From the NCBI RefSeq assembly GCF_004295795.1, contig NZ_SEBR01000008.1, positions 110,054-174,053 on the forward strand: a stretch of 64,000 nucleotides of DNA, written 5' to 3'. Each line of letters opens with the position of its first letter. The stretch's first letter is position 1. The notes under the pieces were generated by a model. The model searched no databases, was not told where the DNA came from, and worked only from the letters and a program-made list of their open reading frames with translations. The translations under genes were made by a program, and so were the position numbers. The DNA is from Flavobacterium sp. Lineage in GTDB: Bacteria; Bacteroidota; Bacteroidia; Flavobacteriales; Flavobacteriaceae. This document shows positions 44,866 through 53,984 of this stretch, piece by piece.

Positions 44866-45219
44866 CACTTCTGGTTGACAAGCAATTCGTTGTTCAACGT
44901 TCGTTGTTCGTTGTTCGTTGTTCGTTGTTCGTTGTTCAAAATTAATCTCACCCGCATTTGATCCGACGAAACTCGGTTCAAAGTCGTCGAAACCTCATAT
45001 AAGCATCGCGTTTCAAAACCAAATAATGGACGATTTTCGAATTTTGAGGTTCAAAAACCTATTTTACAGCGAATTAGAAATGTTAAAGTCAATAATGTAA
45101 CTCTATCTTAAAATTATGTAAAAATTCAAAACGGTCGAAAAAGTAATTTAGCATCAAGGAAATCAGGAAAAAGGTTTCTCCATAAAGTTCACTCATCGAT
45201 AACCTAAATAACAATAGTC
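44866..45219 (+). other. 354-base intergenic region
   Basis: Between the MATE gene and the small membrane protein. It contains the heptamer array at 44888-44936; after that the DNA is AT-rich. A short open frame at 44918-45100 begins inside the repeat and has no protein-like features. TAATTTAG at about 45145 is a possible but imperfect -7 box for the next gene. Confidence 0.4.
44888..44936 (+). repeat. Heptamer tandem repeat (CGTTGTT), seven units
   Basis: One CGTTGTT unit, one variant CAACGTT, then five perfect consecutive CGTTGTT units. It lies 23 bases after the MATE stop codon. Confidence 0.9.
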
Positions 45220-45489
45220 ATGAAATCAGTATCCTTTATCATCTCGGCCTTGGCACTGGTTGCTTCCATCTACTTTTTCACAGTTGATTTCAGATTATCT
45301 TCCGAATCAAACTACCTGATCTACATGGGAATGTTGCTAACGCTTATTTTCATCTCGATTTTGGGAATCGTCGTCAGCTTGCCGCTGGCCAAGATCGGAC
45401 GTCCGAAAACACGCTCATTTTCTTACAACAGCTATTCGAGAGAGCGCATCCGAAACAAAACATTCGACTCTCAGTTTGGCATGTCATAA
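45220..45489 (+). CDS. Small two-helix inner membrane protein
   Basis: 89 residues with two transmembrane helices (about 4-22 and 34-54, MLLTLIFISILGIVVSLPL) and a ~35-residue basic tail (GRPKTRSFSYNSYSRERI). No family is recognised. A hairpin terminator follows its stop within 25 bases, so it is a self-contained unit. The basic tail should be cytoplasmic by the positive-inside rule. Confidence 0.7.
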   Translation: MKSVSFIISALALVASIYFFTVDFRLSSESNYLIYMGMLLTLIFISILGIVVSLPLAKIGRPKTRSFSYNSYSRERIRNKTFDSQFGMS

Positions 45490-45514
45490 TATAAATCTCC
45501 ATAGATTTTGCCTG

Positions 45515-45545
45515 AATGGTCTGTGTAATGCGGACCATTTTTTAT
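45515..45545 (+). terminator. Terminator after the small membrane protein
   Basis: AATGGTC (45515-45521) pairs with GACCATT (45533-45539), followed by a T run. Confidence 0.7.
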
Positions 45546-45620
45546 TTGCAAGTTCAGATTTGCGGATGATCTGACAATTCGAAAATCCTGCGTAAATCGA
45601 ACTTTCCCTACATTTACGGA

Positions 45621-46994
45621 ATGAATCCCAATCTCTTACTCGTACTGGCGTGTGGCGCGGCGCTTCTCATCGGATTTCTCGTCGGAAAACTGATCGCTTC
45701 GGGCAAAGCCAAGACAGATGCCGCGGCGTTGAACGGAAGATTGCTGTCGGCGAATTCGCAACTGGAACTCGTCCAGAAACAGCAACTGTCAGAACGGATC
45801 AATCTCGAAAAAACTATCGAGCGCCATCTTTCGGAAATCGCGAACCTTCGTGTGGAAAAAGAGGCGTTTGCGATCCAACTCACCAAAAGAGAAGCCGATT
45901 ACGCCAATCTGTACGAAAAGCACCGCGAGCAAAAATTCGAGGTCGAGCAATTGCAGCAAAAGTTCACCAAGGAATTCGAGAATCTGGCCAACAAAATTTT
46001 GGACGAGAAGTCGCTAAAATTCACCGAACAGAACAAAACCAACCTGTCGAACATCTTGTCGCCTTTGCACGAAAAGATCCAGTTGTTCGAGAAAAAAGTC
46101 GAGGATACGCACAAGGAATCGATTGATTATCACGCGGCGCTTCGCCAGCAGATTCTGGGTTTGCGAGAAATGAACGAACAAATGAGCCGCGAGACGGTGA
46201 ATTTGACCAAAGCGCTCAAAGGCGATTCCAAAATGCAGGGAAATTGGGGCGAACTGGTGCTGGAACGCGTGCTCGAAAAGTCGGGTCTCGAAAAAGGTCG
46301 CGAATACGAAGTGCAGCAAAGTTTCATGAATGAGTTCGGACAGCGCGTGCTTCCTGACGTCGTTGTGAATCTGCCCGACGGAAAAAAAATGGTGATCGAT
46401 TCCAAAGTATCGCTTGTCGCTTATGAAAAATTTAGCAATGAGGAAGACGATTCGCTTCGGATTTCACATCTCAAAGAACACGTTGCGTCAATAAAACGCC
46501 ACGTCGAGCAGCTCGGAGACAAAAACTATCACGATCTGTATCAGATGGAAAGCCCAGATTTCGTGCTGCTTTTCATCCCGATCGAACCTGCATTCGCGAT
46601 CGCATTGAACGAAGACACGACTTTGTACAACCGCGCTTTCGAAAAAAATATCGTCATCGTCACGCCCTCGACTTTGCTTGCGACCTTGCGCACGATCGAT
46701 TCGATGTGGACAAACCAGAAACAACAGGAAAACGCTTACGAAATTGCGCGTCAGGCAGGCGCTTTGTACGACAAATTCGTCGGTTTGGTGCTCGATTTGG
46801 AAAAGGTCGGAAAGCGCATCAAGGAAAGCAACGACGAGTACGAGAATGCGATCAACAAACTTTCGGAAGGGAAAGGCAACTTGATTACGAGCGTCGAACG
46901 GCTCAAGAAAATGGGCGCGAAAGCCAAAAAAGCGTTACCCGAAAACATATTGCGTCGCGCGGACGCCGAAATGGACAAACTTTTAGAGGAATAA
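45621..46994 (+). CDS. rmuC: RmuC-family DNA recombination protein
   Basis: 457 residues. An N-terminal membrane helix (LLLVLACGAALLIGFLVG) precedes a long coiled coil (about 30-185). The RmuC domain follows (about 190-440) with MQGNWGELVLERVLEKSGL, VVNLPDGKKMVIDSKVSL, VLLFIPIEPAFAIAL and VTPSTLLATLRTIDSMW, each family-specific. RmuC limits inversions at short repeats in E. coli and is predicted to be nuclease-like. TACATTTA upstream is a near match to the -7 box. The thioesterase gene begins on the next base after its stop, so the two form an operon. Confidence 0.92.
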   Translation: MNPNLLLVLACGAALLIGFLVGKLIASGKAKTDAAALNGRLLSANSQLELVQKQQLSERINLEKTIERHLSEIANLRVEKEAFAIQLTKREADYANLYEKHREQKFEVEQLQQKFTKEFENLANKILDEKSLKFTEQNKTNLSNILSPLHEKIQLFEKKVEDTHKESIDYHAALRQQILGLREMNEQMSRETVNLTKALKGDSKMQGNWGELVLERVLEKSGLEKGREYEVQQSFMNEFGQRVLPDVVVNLPDGKKMVIDSKVSLVAYEKFSNEEDDSLRISHLKEHVASIKRHVEQLGDKNYHDLYQMESPDFVLLFIPIEPAFAIALNEDTTLYNRAFEKNIVIVTPSTLLATLRTIDSMWTNQKQQENAYEIARQAGALYDKFVGLVLDLEKVGKRIKESNDEYENAINKLSEGKGNLITSVERLKKMGAKAKKALPENILRRADAEMDKLLEE

Positions 46995-47537
46995 ATGGAA
47001 TTCAAGACAGTCAAGGCTTCACACATAACGATCTCGGAACTCATGTTGCCGAGCCATTCCAACTTTTCGGGAAAAATCCACGGTGGATACATTCTTTCGC
47101 TCATGGACCAAATCGCGTTCGCCTGCGCGAGCAAATTCTCGGGACATTACTGCGTCACGGCTTCGGTCGATACGGTCGATTTCCTGAATCCGATAGAGAT
47201 CGGGGAACTCGTTACCTTGAAGGCTTCGGTCAATTATGTGGGAAAAAGTTCGATGGTCATAGGAATCAGGGTCGAATCGCAAAACATTCAGACCGGCGTG
47301 ACAAAACACTGCAATTCTTCCTATTTCACGATGGTCGCCAAGGATAAATTTGGTCAAAACGTCGCCGTTCCGGGATTGATTTTGCGCAACGATCACGATT
47401 TGAGGCGCTTCTTTAAATCAGTGAGGAGAATTTCTGACAAAAAGGCGCACAGGAATCATGAGGAAACTTTCGACTTCAAATCTGTTGAAGCCTTGTCACA
47501 ATTGGAAAACTACAACGTGAGGCTCGAGAATTATTAA
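46995..47537 (+). CDS. Acyl-CoA thioesterase, YciA-like hotdog fold
   Basis: 180 residues. The hotdog domain (about 8-125) has MLPSHSNFSGKIHGGYILSLMDQ, with the Asn/His/Gly/Asp positions of the YciA/acyl-CoA hydrolase group, then FASASVDTVDFLNP-like and VNYVGKSSMVIGIRVE strands. It hydrolyses acyl-CoA to free acid and CoA. The ~50-residue C-terminal extension is basic and unusual in length. The start directly abuts the RmuC stop with no gap. Confidence 0.88.
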   Translation: MEFKTVKASHITISELMLPSHSNFSGKIHGGYILSLMDQIAFACASKFSGHYCVTASVDTVDFLNPIEIGELVTLKASVNYVGKSSMVIGIRVESQNIQTGVTKHCNSSYFTMVAKDKFGQNVAVPGLILRNDHDLRRFFKSVRRISDKKAHRNHEETFDFKSVEALSQLENYNVRLENY

Positions 47538-47619
47538 GAGTTTTCGTGACGATTCAGAAGTAATTCCAAATCTTTCTTACCAGATGTGAAAGGAATGGCG
47601 ATTGATTCAAAATATTTTA

Positions 47620-47627
47620 TATTTTTG
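47620..47627 (+). promoter_or_regulatory. -7 box of the diheme cytochrome gene
   Basis: TATTTTTG matches TAnnTTTG, with TTG 15 bases upstream (47602-47604). It supports ATG 47646, not an ATG 60 bases earlier, as the start. Confidence 0.5.
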
Positions 47628-47645
47628 GAGCTTTCCCAAAATTCC

Positions 47646-48797
47646 ATGAAAAAAAATTACTTACTGCTTTGTTTTATTGCCATTGTATCAGCCGCAGGCG
47701 TTTTTGTTTCTTGTAACCGAGACGAGGATGAAGACGAATATTTGCCGGTTTCGCCCGTCGTTCTTGACATTACGCAAGTTCCTTATGCCAAACTCTCGGA
47801 CTACCACTTTTTTGACGAAGGCGAACTCAAGGAACTCAAGCCGTCTTATAAAGTACTTCCTTATAAGCCTGCAAGCGAACTTTTTACAGATTACGCTCAC
47901 AAAAAACGTTTTGTCTGGATGCCAAATGGCGTGAAAGCGACGTTCAACGGAAACGACAATACGCTCGAATTTCCCGTCGGAGCGGTTCTGGTCAAAAATT
48001 TCTACTACGACGACGTACTTCCTAACCACGAAACCAAAATCATCGAGACTCGCATCATGATCAAAAAGCGTGAAGCCGTCCAAGATCCGCAAGGAAATAC
48101 GACAGATTCCGGTTGGGAACCATACGTTTACATCTGGAACGACGAACAAACCGAAGCTTTCCTGGACACCGAACTTCAAGGCAGTTTCATCCCGTTGAGT
48201 TTCATGCACAACGGACAACAAAAAGATGCTTACTACAAGATTCCAGCCGATACCGAATGCCGCACTTGCCACAAACTCAATCCTAACGGCGTGCTTAACG
48301 GCGAGGTCGTGGTGCCAATCGGAACAAAGCCACAAAACCTGAATTACACTTATAACTACGGAACTTCCCAGCGCAACCAACTCGAAAAATGGGTTGCCGA
48401 AGGTTATCTCGATGCCAACATTCCGGCCTCGATCGTTTCTACCGTAGATTACAACGACACCAGCAAATCACTCGAAATGAGAGCGCGCTCTTATATCGAC
48501 ATCAATTGTGCGCATTGTCACCGCGCCGGTGGACATTGTGCTTACGTAGACGTGCGTTTCAATTTCAGCAACACCGATCCTCAAGTGGGAGGAATCTGTA
48601 TGACGCCGCTTTTCAACGTAGAAAATCTTCCCTACATCATGAGTGCCGGAGACGCCGCGAATTCTGAATTGATCTACAGGATCAATTCTACCGACGGATC
48701 TGTGATGATGCCTTACATCGGGCGATCCATCGTTCACGAAGAAGGCGTCCAACTCATGTCAGATTGGATCAATTCCATGCAAAACCATTGCGAATAA
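47646..48797 (+). CDS. Diheme c-type cytochrome lipoprotein (SO2930/HNE_0200-like)
   Basis: 383 residues from ATG 47646, which begins a lipoprotein signal ending VSC (about Cys20). Two CxxCH haem sites are present: Cys205-Cys208-His209 (ECRTCHKL) and Cys288-Cys291-His292 (NCAHCHRAGG). The N-terminal half is a beta domain (VWMPNGVKATFNGND, FPVGAVLVKNFYYD). This arrangement matches a family of conserved proteins often found beside ASPIC/UnbV or beta-helix proteins. The probable role is electron transfer at the outer membrane, but the partner is unknown. The ASPIC/UnbV T9SS gene follows after 26 bases. Confidence 0.82.
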   Translation: MKKNYLLLCFIAIVSAAGVFVSCNRDEDEDEYLPVSPVVLDITQVPYAKLSDYHFFDEGELKELKPSYKVLPYKPASELFTDYAHKKRFVWMPNGVKATFNGNDNTLEFPVGAVLVKNFYYDDVLPNHETKIIETRIMIKKREAVQDPQGNTTDSGWEPYVYIWNDEQTEAFLDTELQGSFIPLSFMHNGQQKDAYYKIPADTECRTCHKLNPNGVLNGEVVVPIGTKPQNLNYTYNYGTSQRNQLEKWVAEGYLDANIPASIVSTVDYNDTSKSLEMRARSYIDINCAHCHRAGGHCAYVDVRFNFSNTDPQVGGICMTPLFNVENLPYIMSAGDAANSELIYRINSTDGSVMMPYIGRSIVHEEGVQLMSDWINSMQNHCE

Positions 48798-48823
48798 CTA
48801 TAAACTACTAAAAAAACCGTAAA

Positions 48824-50446
48824 ATGAAAAAACTTTACTTTTTTATGGCGATATGCTCACTGCCCGCGGCTGCTCAGGTTCCGAGCTTCACGCAACAAGC
48901 TTTGGGCTCGAGCGTTGCCTACAATCCGTGTACGGTCGACATGGATGGCGATCACCTCGACGACATCGTCGCCATTGCAAATGGTCAGCTAAAGGTTTGG
49001 AAACAACTTCCTGCCGGCGGCTTCAACCTCGTTTCTTATCCCGTTACCGGACTTGGAGTCGGAAACGCCACTCCAGATTGGAGTATCGCCGCGGGTGACA
49101 TCGACGGAAATGGCTTCACCGACCTTGTGCTAGGAAACGGAAGCCGTGTGTCTTTGCTCAAAGCCAACGCGACCGGAACGACTTTCGCCTTGTCGACTTA
49201 TCCGCAAAACATCTTTACGCAACGCACGAATTTCGTCGACATCAACAACGATGGCGACCTCGATTTGTGGGCTTGCCACGACGTTGCCCAAAGCCACGCC
49301 TATCGCAACGACGGAAACGGAAACCTCAATTTTGACATTTCGCTTATGCCGACTTTGGCCGTTGGAGGAAACTACGCCTCGATCTGGACCGATTACAACA
49401 ACGACGGCTTTGTAGACATGTACCTTGCCAAATGCCGCAGTTCGGCGCCGGCTGGAGATCCGCAGCGCATCAACTTGTTGTACAAAAACAACGGAAACGG
49501 AACTTTCACCGAAGTCGGAGCCGCAGCTGGCGTCAACGACGGAGCGCAATCTTGGTCAACAGCTGTCGAGGATTTCGACAACGACGGTGATTTCGACATG
49601 ATCGTTTCCAATATTTCCGATCAAAACCGCTACTACAGAAACAACGGCGACGGAACATTCACTGACATTTACGCAACTTCCGGAATCGCTGCGCAAGTAG
49701 GTTCGTGGGAACTTCAGGCTGCCGATTTCAACAACGACGGCTGGGTCGATTTCCTTTGGGAAAACGGGAAAGAATTGTATCTGAACGACGGTGACGGCAC
49801 TTTTACGGGCTACGATCTTCCGTTCGGACAAGGCGGAATCGCCGATTTGAACAACGACGGTTTCCTCGACGTACAATCTGGATCGAACATCTGGATGAAC
49901 AACGGAAACGCCAACAAATGGGTTAAAGTCACGCTTCAAGGCGTAGCGAGCAACCGCAACGGAATTGGAGCACGCGTCGAGATCGTTGGCGCTTGGGGCA
50001 AACAAAGCCGCGAAATCCGCAGCGGACAAGGTTTCTCGAACATGAGCACGATGAACGCACACTTCGGTATCGGAGCGGCGACGTCGATTCCCGTGGTTCG
50101 CGTGATCTGGCCTTCGGGAACGATTGACGAATTGTACAATGTTTCGACCAACTCTACCCAATTCGTTTTGGAAGGCTCGCATCCGGCTTTGGCTGTGAAC
50201 GATCCGTCGGCTTCGAAATTCACGGTTTCCCCGAATCCTGCCAAAGACGTGATCAACGTGACCTTCGGAAACACTTCGACCCAATTGAAATCGGCTCAGG
50301 TTTTCGACATGACGGGAAGAAAAGTTTTGGACGCCGACGCATCGGTAAACCAAGTATCGGTCAAATCATTGACAAACGGTTCTTACGTATTGTTGTTGAC
50401 AGACGTAAACGGAAAAACGTACTCCCAAAAATTCATCAAGGGATAA
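48824..50446 (+). CDS. FG-GAP / ASPIC-UnbV secreted protein with T9SS domain
   Basis: 540 residues with a signal peptide (cleavage near AAAQ). About seven FG-GAP/VCBS-type blades run from ~30 to 360, with DMDGDHLDDI, DIDGNGFTDL, DINNDGDLDL, DYNNDGFVDM, DFDNDGDFDM, DFNNDGWVDF and DLNNDGFLDV calcium loops. The ASPIC/UnbV domain follows (~375-445; GIGARVEI, EIRSGQGFSNMS, VIWPSGTIDEL) and a type A T9SS domain ends it (FTVSPNPAKDVI, ending KFIKG). It is therefore an exported seven-blade-like propeller. The stop is followed by a strong terminator. It is likely transcribed with the diheme cytochrome before it. Confidence 0.9.
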   Translation: MKKLYFFMAICSLPAAAQVPSFTQQALGSSVAYNPCTVDMDGDHLDDIVAIANGQLKVWKQLPAGGFNLVSYPVTGLGVGNATPDWSIAAGDIDGNGFTDLVLGNGSRVSLLKANATGTTFALSTYPQNIFTQRTNFVDINNDGDLDLWACHDVAQSHAYRNDGNGNLNFDISLMPTLAVGGNYASIWTDYNNDGFVDMYLAKCRSSAPAGDPQRINLLYKNNGNGTFTEVGAAAGVNDGAQSWSTAVEDFDNDGDFDMIVSNISDQNRYYRNNGDGTFTDIYATSGIAAQVGSWELQAADFNNDGWVDFLWENGKELYLNDGDGTFTGYDLPFGQGGIADLNNDGFLDVQSGSNIWMNNGNANKWVKVTLQGVASNRNGIGARVEIVGAWGKQSREIRSGQGFSNMSTMNAHFGIGAATSIPVVRVIWPSGTIDELYNVSTNSTQFVLEGSHPALAVNDPSASKFTVSPNPAKDVINVTFGNTSTQLKSAQVFDMTGRKVLDADASVNQVSVKSLTNGSYVLLLTDVNGKTYSQKFIKG

Positions 50447-50462
50447 TTTCCTTTCACCAAAT

Positions 50463-50504
50463 AAAAAATCCCGTTTTGATTCGATTCAAGACGGGATTTT
50501 TTTT
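50463..50504 (+). terminator. Strong terminator after the FG-GAP/ASPIC gene
   Basis: AAAATCCCGTTTTGA pairs with TCAAGACGGGATTTT (14 of 15 pairs), followed by a run of eight T. Confidence 0.85.
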
Positions 50505-50594
50505 GGGATTATCCGATTTGCAGATTTGCGGATTTTTGGAATTTCGGACGGACAGACGACGAACGAAATCCGGTCAGTTATAAAAACCGACTGC

Positions 50595-50620
50595 ACTTAA
50601 TGTCCTTAATGGTTCAAAAT
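50595..50620 (+). repeat. CTTAATG repeat, short copy
   Basis: CTTAATGTCCTTAATGGTT sits here in the 392-base gap 50447-50838. It is the reverse complement of the core of the 59-bp array at 41660. The remainder of the gap (50621-50760) shows no gene or hairpin I can support. Confidence 0.7.
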
Positions 50621-50760
50621 TGCAAAGTCCAGTAAACAATTTCAGAAGCGCCTAACTCCAGAGTCACGAAAATTCCATCGGTCAAAGACAAAATCCAATC
50701 GGCATTCTCAAAAAAAACCAGCACCGTTTTCGGAATCTAAAGTCTTCCAAAACCGGCTCC

Positions 50761-50810
50761 ACTTAATGAACTTAATGCTCTTAATGCTCTTAATGCTCTT
50801 AATGGTTAAA
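50761..50810 (+). repeat. CTTAATG repeat, six-unit copy
   Basis: Six TTAATG-type units at 9-base spacing (ACTTAATGA, ACTTAATGC, TCTTAATGC, repeated, ending TTAATGGTT) just downstream of the KirBac stop codon on the other strand. Same family as the 41660 array. Confidence 0.75.
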
Positions 50811-50838
50811 AAATTAAAGGTAGAAACATCCGAAACAA

Positions 50839-51804
50839 TCAATAAGGAAGTTCGGCTTTGCGGAAAGAATCCAACCTATCCAAATGTAAAATAGTCCGCG
50901 TATTGGATTCATTCTCAGAATACATAATATCGAACTTGGCGCCATAAACGATTTCGTCGAACATATAAGAAGTCCTCGTGGCGACGGTCGCGCTGAACAT
51001 GTCGTCGAACGCTTTGGCGTAAACGATCACTTCGCCTTCGAGGTTTGCAAAATCCTGTTCGGAAAAGTCGTGAAACGGACTGTTTTCGTCAATGGCGTGA
51101 ACGACTGTCCAACTCAAGGCCAAAGCCGTGATGCGATCCAACTCAAGTTCGAGCCTGAAGAATTTGTTGACCATCTCGCCCTCTTCCTCGACAATCATTC
51201 CAAGCGTGGCACGCACTTCGGCTTCAAAAAGATTCGTATTCTTGAACGGCGACAGGCGAAACATCAAAGCCTTTCCATTTTTGTAAGGAGCGATCAAGGC
51301 GTTCTGCGAAAATCGGATGAACGCTTTCGGCTTGCTGAATCGGCCGTAAAACAAACCTGTAGCAATCGCGAAACTGAGCAGTCCGCACAAAGCTTCGGTC
51401 GCGGCCAATGCGCTTGTCAAAACGCCGTTCGGGCTTATGTGGCCGTATCCGACAGTCGTAAAAGTCTGGGCCGAAAAGAAATACGCCTTCCCGAATTTCA
51501 CCATTTCCGAACCGGTTTGCCCGATTCCGTCTAGATATTCAACGCCGATAGCGTAATAAAGACAGGCGAAAACGAAATTGATTCCGGTGTAAAAAACGCA
51601 AAGCACGACCAGGAATTTCCAAGTCGGAAGATTCAGCATCGTATGGAACCAACTGATGCGGTCGAGATAACTTCCTCCGCGACGGGAAACGTTCGAAGAA
51701 CCGTCTTTGTTGATGAAACGTCCGCCATAATTCTCCGGATTCGTTCCAAAGCCAGAGGAATCGGTAGTCGTCGCCTTCGAATTGACTTTCCTGAAAAGTG
51801 CCAT
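50839..51804 (-). CDS. Inward-rectifier potassium channel, KirBac type
   Basis: 321 residues. A slide helix and first membrane helix are followed by a pore loop with the K+ selectivity filter TTVGYGH (Tyr120), a second helix (about 135-155), and a C-terminal immunoglobulin-like cytoplasmic domain (FRLSPFKNTNLFEAEVRATL, TALALSWTVVHAIDENSPF). Tetrameric K+ channels of this family are gated by the membrane and cytoplasmic domain. The ATG shares one base with the stop of the CotH gene upstream (TAATG), so translation is coupled to that gene. Confidence 0.92.
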   Translation of the reverse strand: MALFRKVNSKATTTDSSGFGTNPENYGGRFINKDGSSNVSRRGGSYLDRISWFHTMLNLPTWKFLVVLCVFYTGINFVFACLYYAIGVEYLDGIGQTGSEMVKFGKAYFFSAQTFTTVGYGHISPNGVLTSALAATEALCGLLSFAIATGLFYGRFSKPKAFIRFSQNALIAPYKNGKALMFRLSPFKNTNLFEAEVRATLGMIVEEEGEMVNKFFRLELELDRITALALSWTVVHAIDENSPFHDFSEQDFANLEGEVIVYAKAFDDMFSATVATRTSYMFDEIVYGAKFDIMYSENESNTRTILHLDRLDSFRKAELPY

Positions 51805-53855
51805 TATTGCTTGACTATCGTTAGTGTTTTCGTGGCTTTCGCCGATGAGATCCTGACCAGGTAAACGCCTTGGTTCAAGCTTGAAGCGTCGATCTGGACG
51901 TTGTCTGACGCGGCCGGAACTTGTTTTACGGATCGTCCCAAAGCATCGAAAATCTCGACATTGTCAATAGTAGCCGAACCCGAAACAGTGAACGTATTTT
52001 TAACCGGATTCGGATACAGCACGAGCGAAGTCGCGGCCAAATCCTGCGTTCCCAAACTGCTCGAAGACGCTATCCAACTCGAAGCCAAAGCGTTGTCGAG
52101 CGACGTGTTTGTCAGTTGCAGATACGATCCGTTTCCGTCGGCGTTTGGCCATGGCGCGTCGTCGTCGTATTCCACAAGATCGATCACATTTCCCCAAGCG
52201 TCGGATAGCACAAGCTTTTGCGTGCTGTTCGACAGATTGCGCGTGAATTGCCCGAAAGCAGCGATTCCATATCTATTTTGGAAAGTAGCCGAATTACTCG
52301 CGATGTACGCGCTTTGTCCGGCTGAAAGCGTGGCGTTGTTCGCAAATTGGTACGAAATCCCAAGTTGGCTAAAGTAAATTCCGGTCAGGTCGACAGTCGT
52401 CGTTCCGGCGTTTTTGATCTCGATGAATTCCTGGTCGTTGCTCACGGGAAATTGTCCCGAAGTTCCGGGATTATAGTTGATTTTGTTGATGACAAGATTC
52501 GGAACGGCCACATTGCTGCAAGCCGTATACGATCCCAAATTCGTCGTCATCCAGTTGATTCTGTTGAGCAGCCACGATTTCATGGCCGTAACTTTCAGAT
52601 TCCAGTTTCCGATCGAGTTCCAGCGTTGGGCTTCTCGAACTTCGGCCTCCGAAATCAACGCCACGGTATTGTCGATCAGAGTGACGATATTTTGGTGGCG
52701 CAAAGGTTGTCCGGCCTGCGTCAAATCGTGGAAACGCTTGGCGAGATAACACTTGAAAGTGGCATTGCTGAACATATCTTTCCAGTATTTCGAACCTGTG
52801 TTGTCGCCGTTGTCGAATTGCCAAACATTGAACTGGCTTCTTCCGGGCGAAACCAGATCGTTTCCGTACGTGAGGTTGTAATCCCAAATTGGGCCGGCCC
52901 GCAATTTTCCGTTTCGGTCTTTGTGGAAATAAGTGCTGAATTGATAAGAATCGACGTTCGAGGCAAGTTCGCTGCCGATCATAAAATCGACAAATGTCGG
53001 AATATCTATTTTCGACGGAAATCCTGTGGCAATACTCACATTGTTCGCCGAAGCCATCGTCTGCAAAGTCGTGAATTCGCCCATGATGTAAGAATTTTGG
53101 GCGGTCGTCACGTTTTCGGGTTTGGGCAGATCGTGGATGTAATCGACGCCTCCGTTGTAAGACGCCATCGACCAAGCCACCGGATCGTCTCCGGTCGTTT
53201 TGTCGGCTTTGGTGATATAACCGCCTGTCAGATTCGCTCCCGAATTGTCGGCATCGGTGATCTTGACGATATTCACGCGATTCGAATCGGCCTTTATTTT
53301 CTCCTGAAGCAGATAAATCCCGCGATAATTGCCGTTCACGACGACTTCGCAGTATTCGGTTCTGGGCGCATAATTGCCCATCGAACGCGCCAGATTGTAA
53401 GAAATGTAGTCACGCATCAACGTCGCATCGAATGCAAAACTGTTCAAAACCCAATCGTTTTCGCTCGGCATTCCAAGCAGACTCACATTGTTGTTCGAGA
53501 CGTTATCGGGCAAAAGCGTCGTCAGTCCGTAAGGTTTTTTCTCTAGGCTTTGCGAAGTCGATCCGCGAATTTCAATGCTGATTCTTCCGTTGTAATTGAG
53601 GTAAGCCGCCGTGTTTTGATCTGATATGTAATTGCGCGAGCCGTCGGGATGTCTGATGACTTTCATCGTGGCCAAAACGCGCGGATCATCGGGGATTTCG
53701 AAAGGTTGTCCGGTGTTCGGATCGACATCTGTCGCGATGATCACGATTGGCAGATTACTGTCCGTGAACGTCTGCGCAAGGCCTTTCCACATCGGACAAA
53801 TCGCCAAAAACAGCAATAAAACCGACACTTTGAATTTGGGGTAAAGCTGGCTCAT
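51804..53855 (-). CDS. CotH kinase / lamin-tail protein with T9SS sorting domain
   Basis: 683 residues from the ATG at 53855. Longer open reading to 53954 has no signal, whereas this start gives MSQLYPKFKVSVLLLFLAI with cleavage near GLAQ, and a -7 box sits at 53876-53883. CotH kinase region at about 95-440 (SLEKKPYGLTTLLPDN, MRDYISYNLARSMG, GPIWDYNLTYGN). A lamin-tail domain at about 452-600 (LVINKINYNPGTSG, QEFIEIKNAG) and a type A T9SS domain at about 610-683 (LVLYPNPVKN, ending TLTIVKQ) follow. The order differs from the CotH gene at 1196. The stop overlaps the KirBac start by one base. Confidence 0.9.
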   Translation of the reverse strand: MSQLYPKFKVSVLLLFLAICPMWKGLAQTFTDSNLPIVIIATDVDPNTGQPFEIPDDPRVLATMKVIRHPDGSRNYISDQNTAAYLNYNGRISIEIRGSTSQSLEKKPYGLTTLLPDNVSNNNVSLLGMPSENDWVLNSFAFDATLMRDYISYNLARSMGNYAPRTEYCEVVVNGNYRGIYLLQEKIKADSNRVNIVKITDADNSGANLTGGYITKADKTTGDDPVAWSMASYNGGVDYIHDLPKPENVTTAQNSYIMGEFTTLQTMASANNVSIATGFPSKIDIPTFVDFMIGSELASNVDSYQFSTYFHKDRNGKLRAGPIWDYNLTYGNDLVSPGRSQFNVWQFDNGDNTGSKYWKDMFSNATFKCYLAKRFHDLTQAGQPLRHQNIVTLIDNTVALISEAEVREAQRWNSIGNWNLKVTAMKSWLLNRINWMTTNLGSYTACSNVAVPNLVINKINYNPGTSGQFPVSNDQEFIEIKNAGTTTVDLTGIYFSQLGISYQFANNATLSAGQSAYIASNSATFQNRYGIAAFGQFTRNLSNSTQKLVLSDAWGNVIDLVEYDDDAPWPNADGNGSYLQLTNTSLDNALASSWIASSSSLGTQDLAATSLVLYPNPVKNTFTVSGSATIDNVEIFDALGRSVKQVPAASDNVQIDASSLNQGVYLVRISSAKATKTLTIVKQ

Positions 53856-53875
53856 TTTTAGGAATTTAGATTCGG

Positions 53876-53883
53876 CAAATGTA
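53876..53883 (-). promoter_or_regulatory. -7 box of the CotH-KirBac operon
   Basis: TACATTTG on the minus strand matches TAnnTTTG, 20 bases before the ATG at 53855. It confirms the start choice. No clear TTG at the usual spacing. Confidence 0.5.
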
Positions 53884-53984
53884 GTCAGAAAGTCACGGAA
53901 TTCGTTAGGCTGAAAATAAAGTAAATGCATCGCGACCAATTTGAAAATCGGCAACCTGTGTTAATAACAAAATAGTGCGAGAAC

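Noticed and set aside
44918..45100. 60-codon frame starting in the heptamer repeat
   Set aside because: Begins inside a simple repeat and shows no protein features.
52347..53546. 399-codon plus-strand frame opposite the second CotH gene
   Set aside because: Antisense shadow of a supported gene, no protein-like features.
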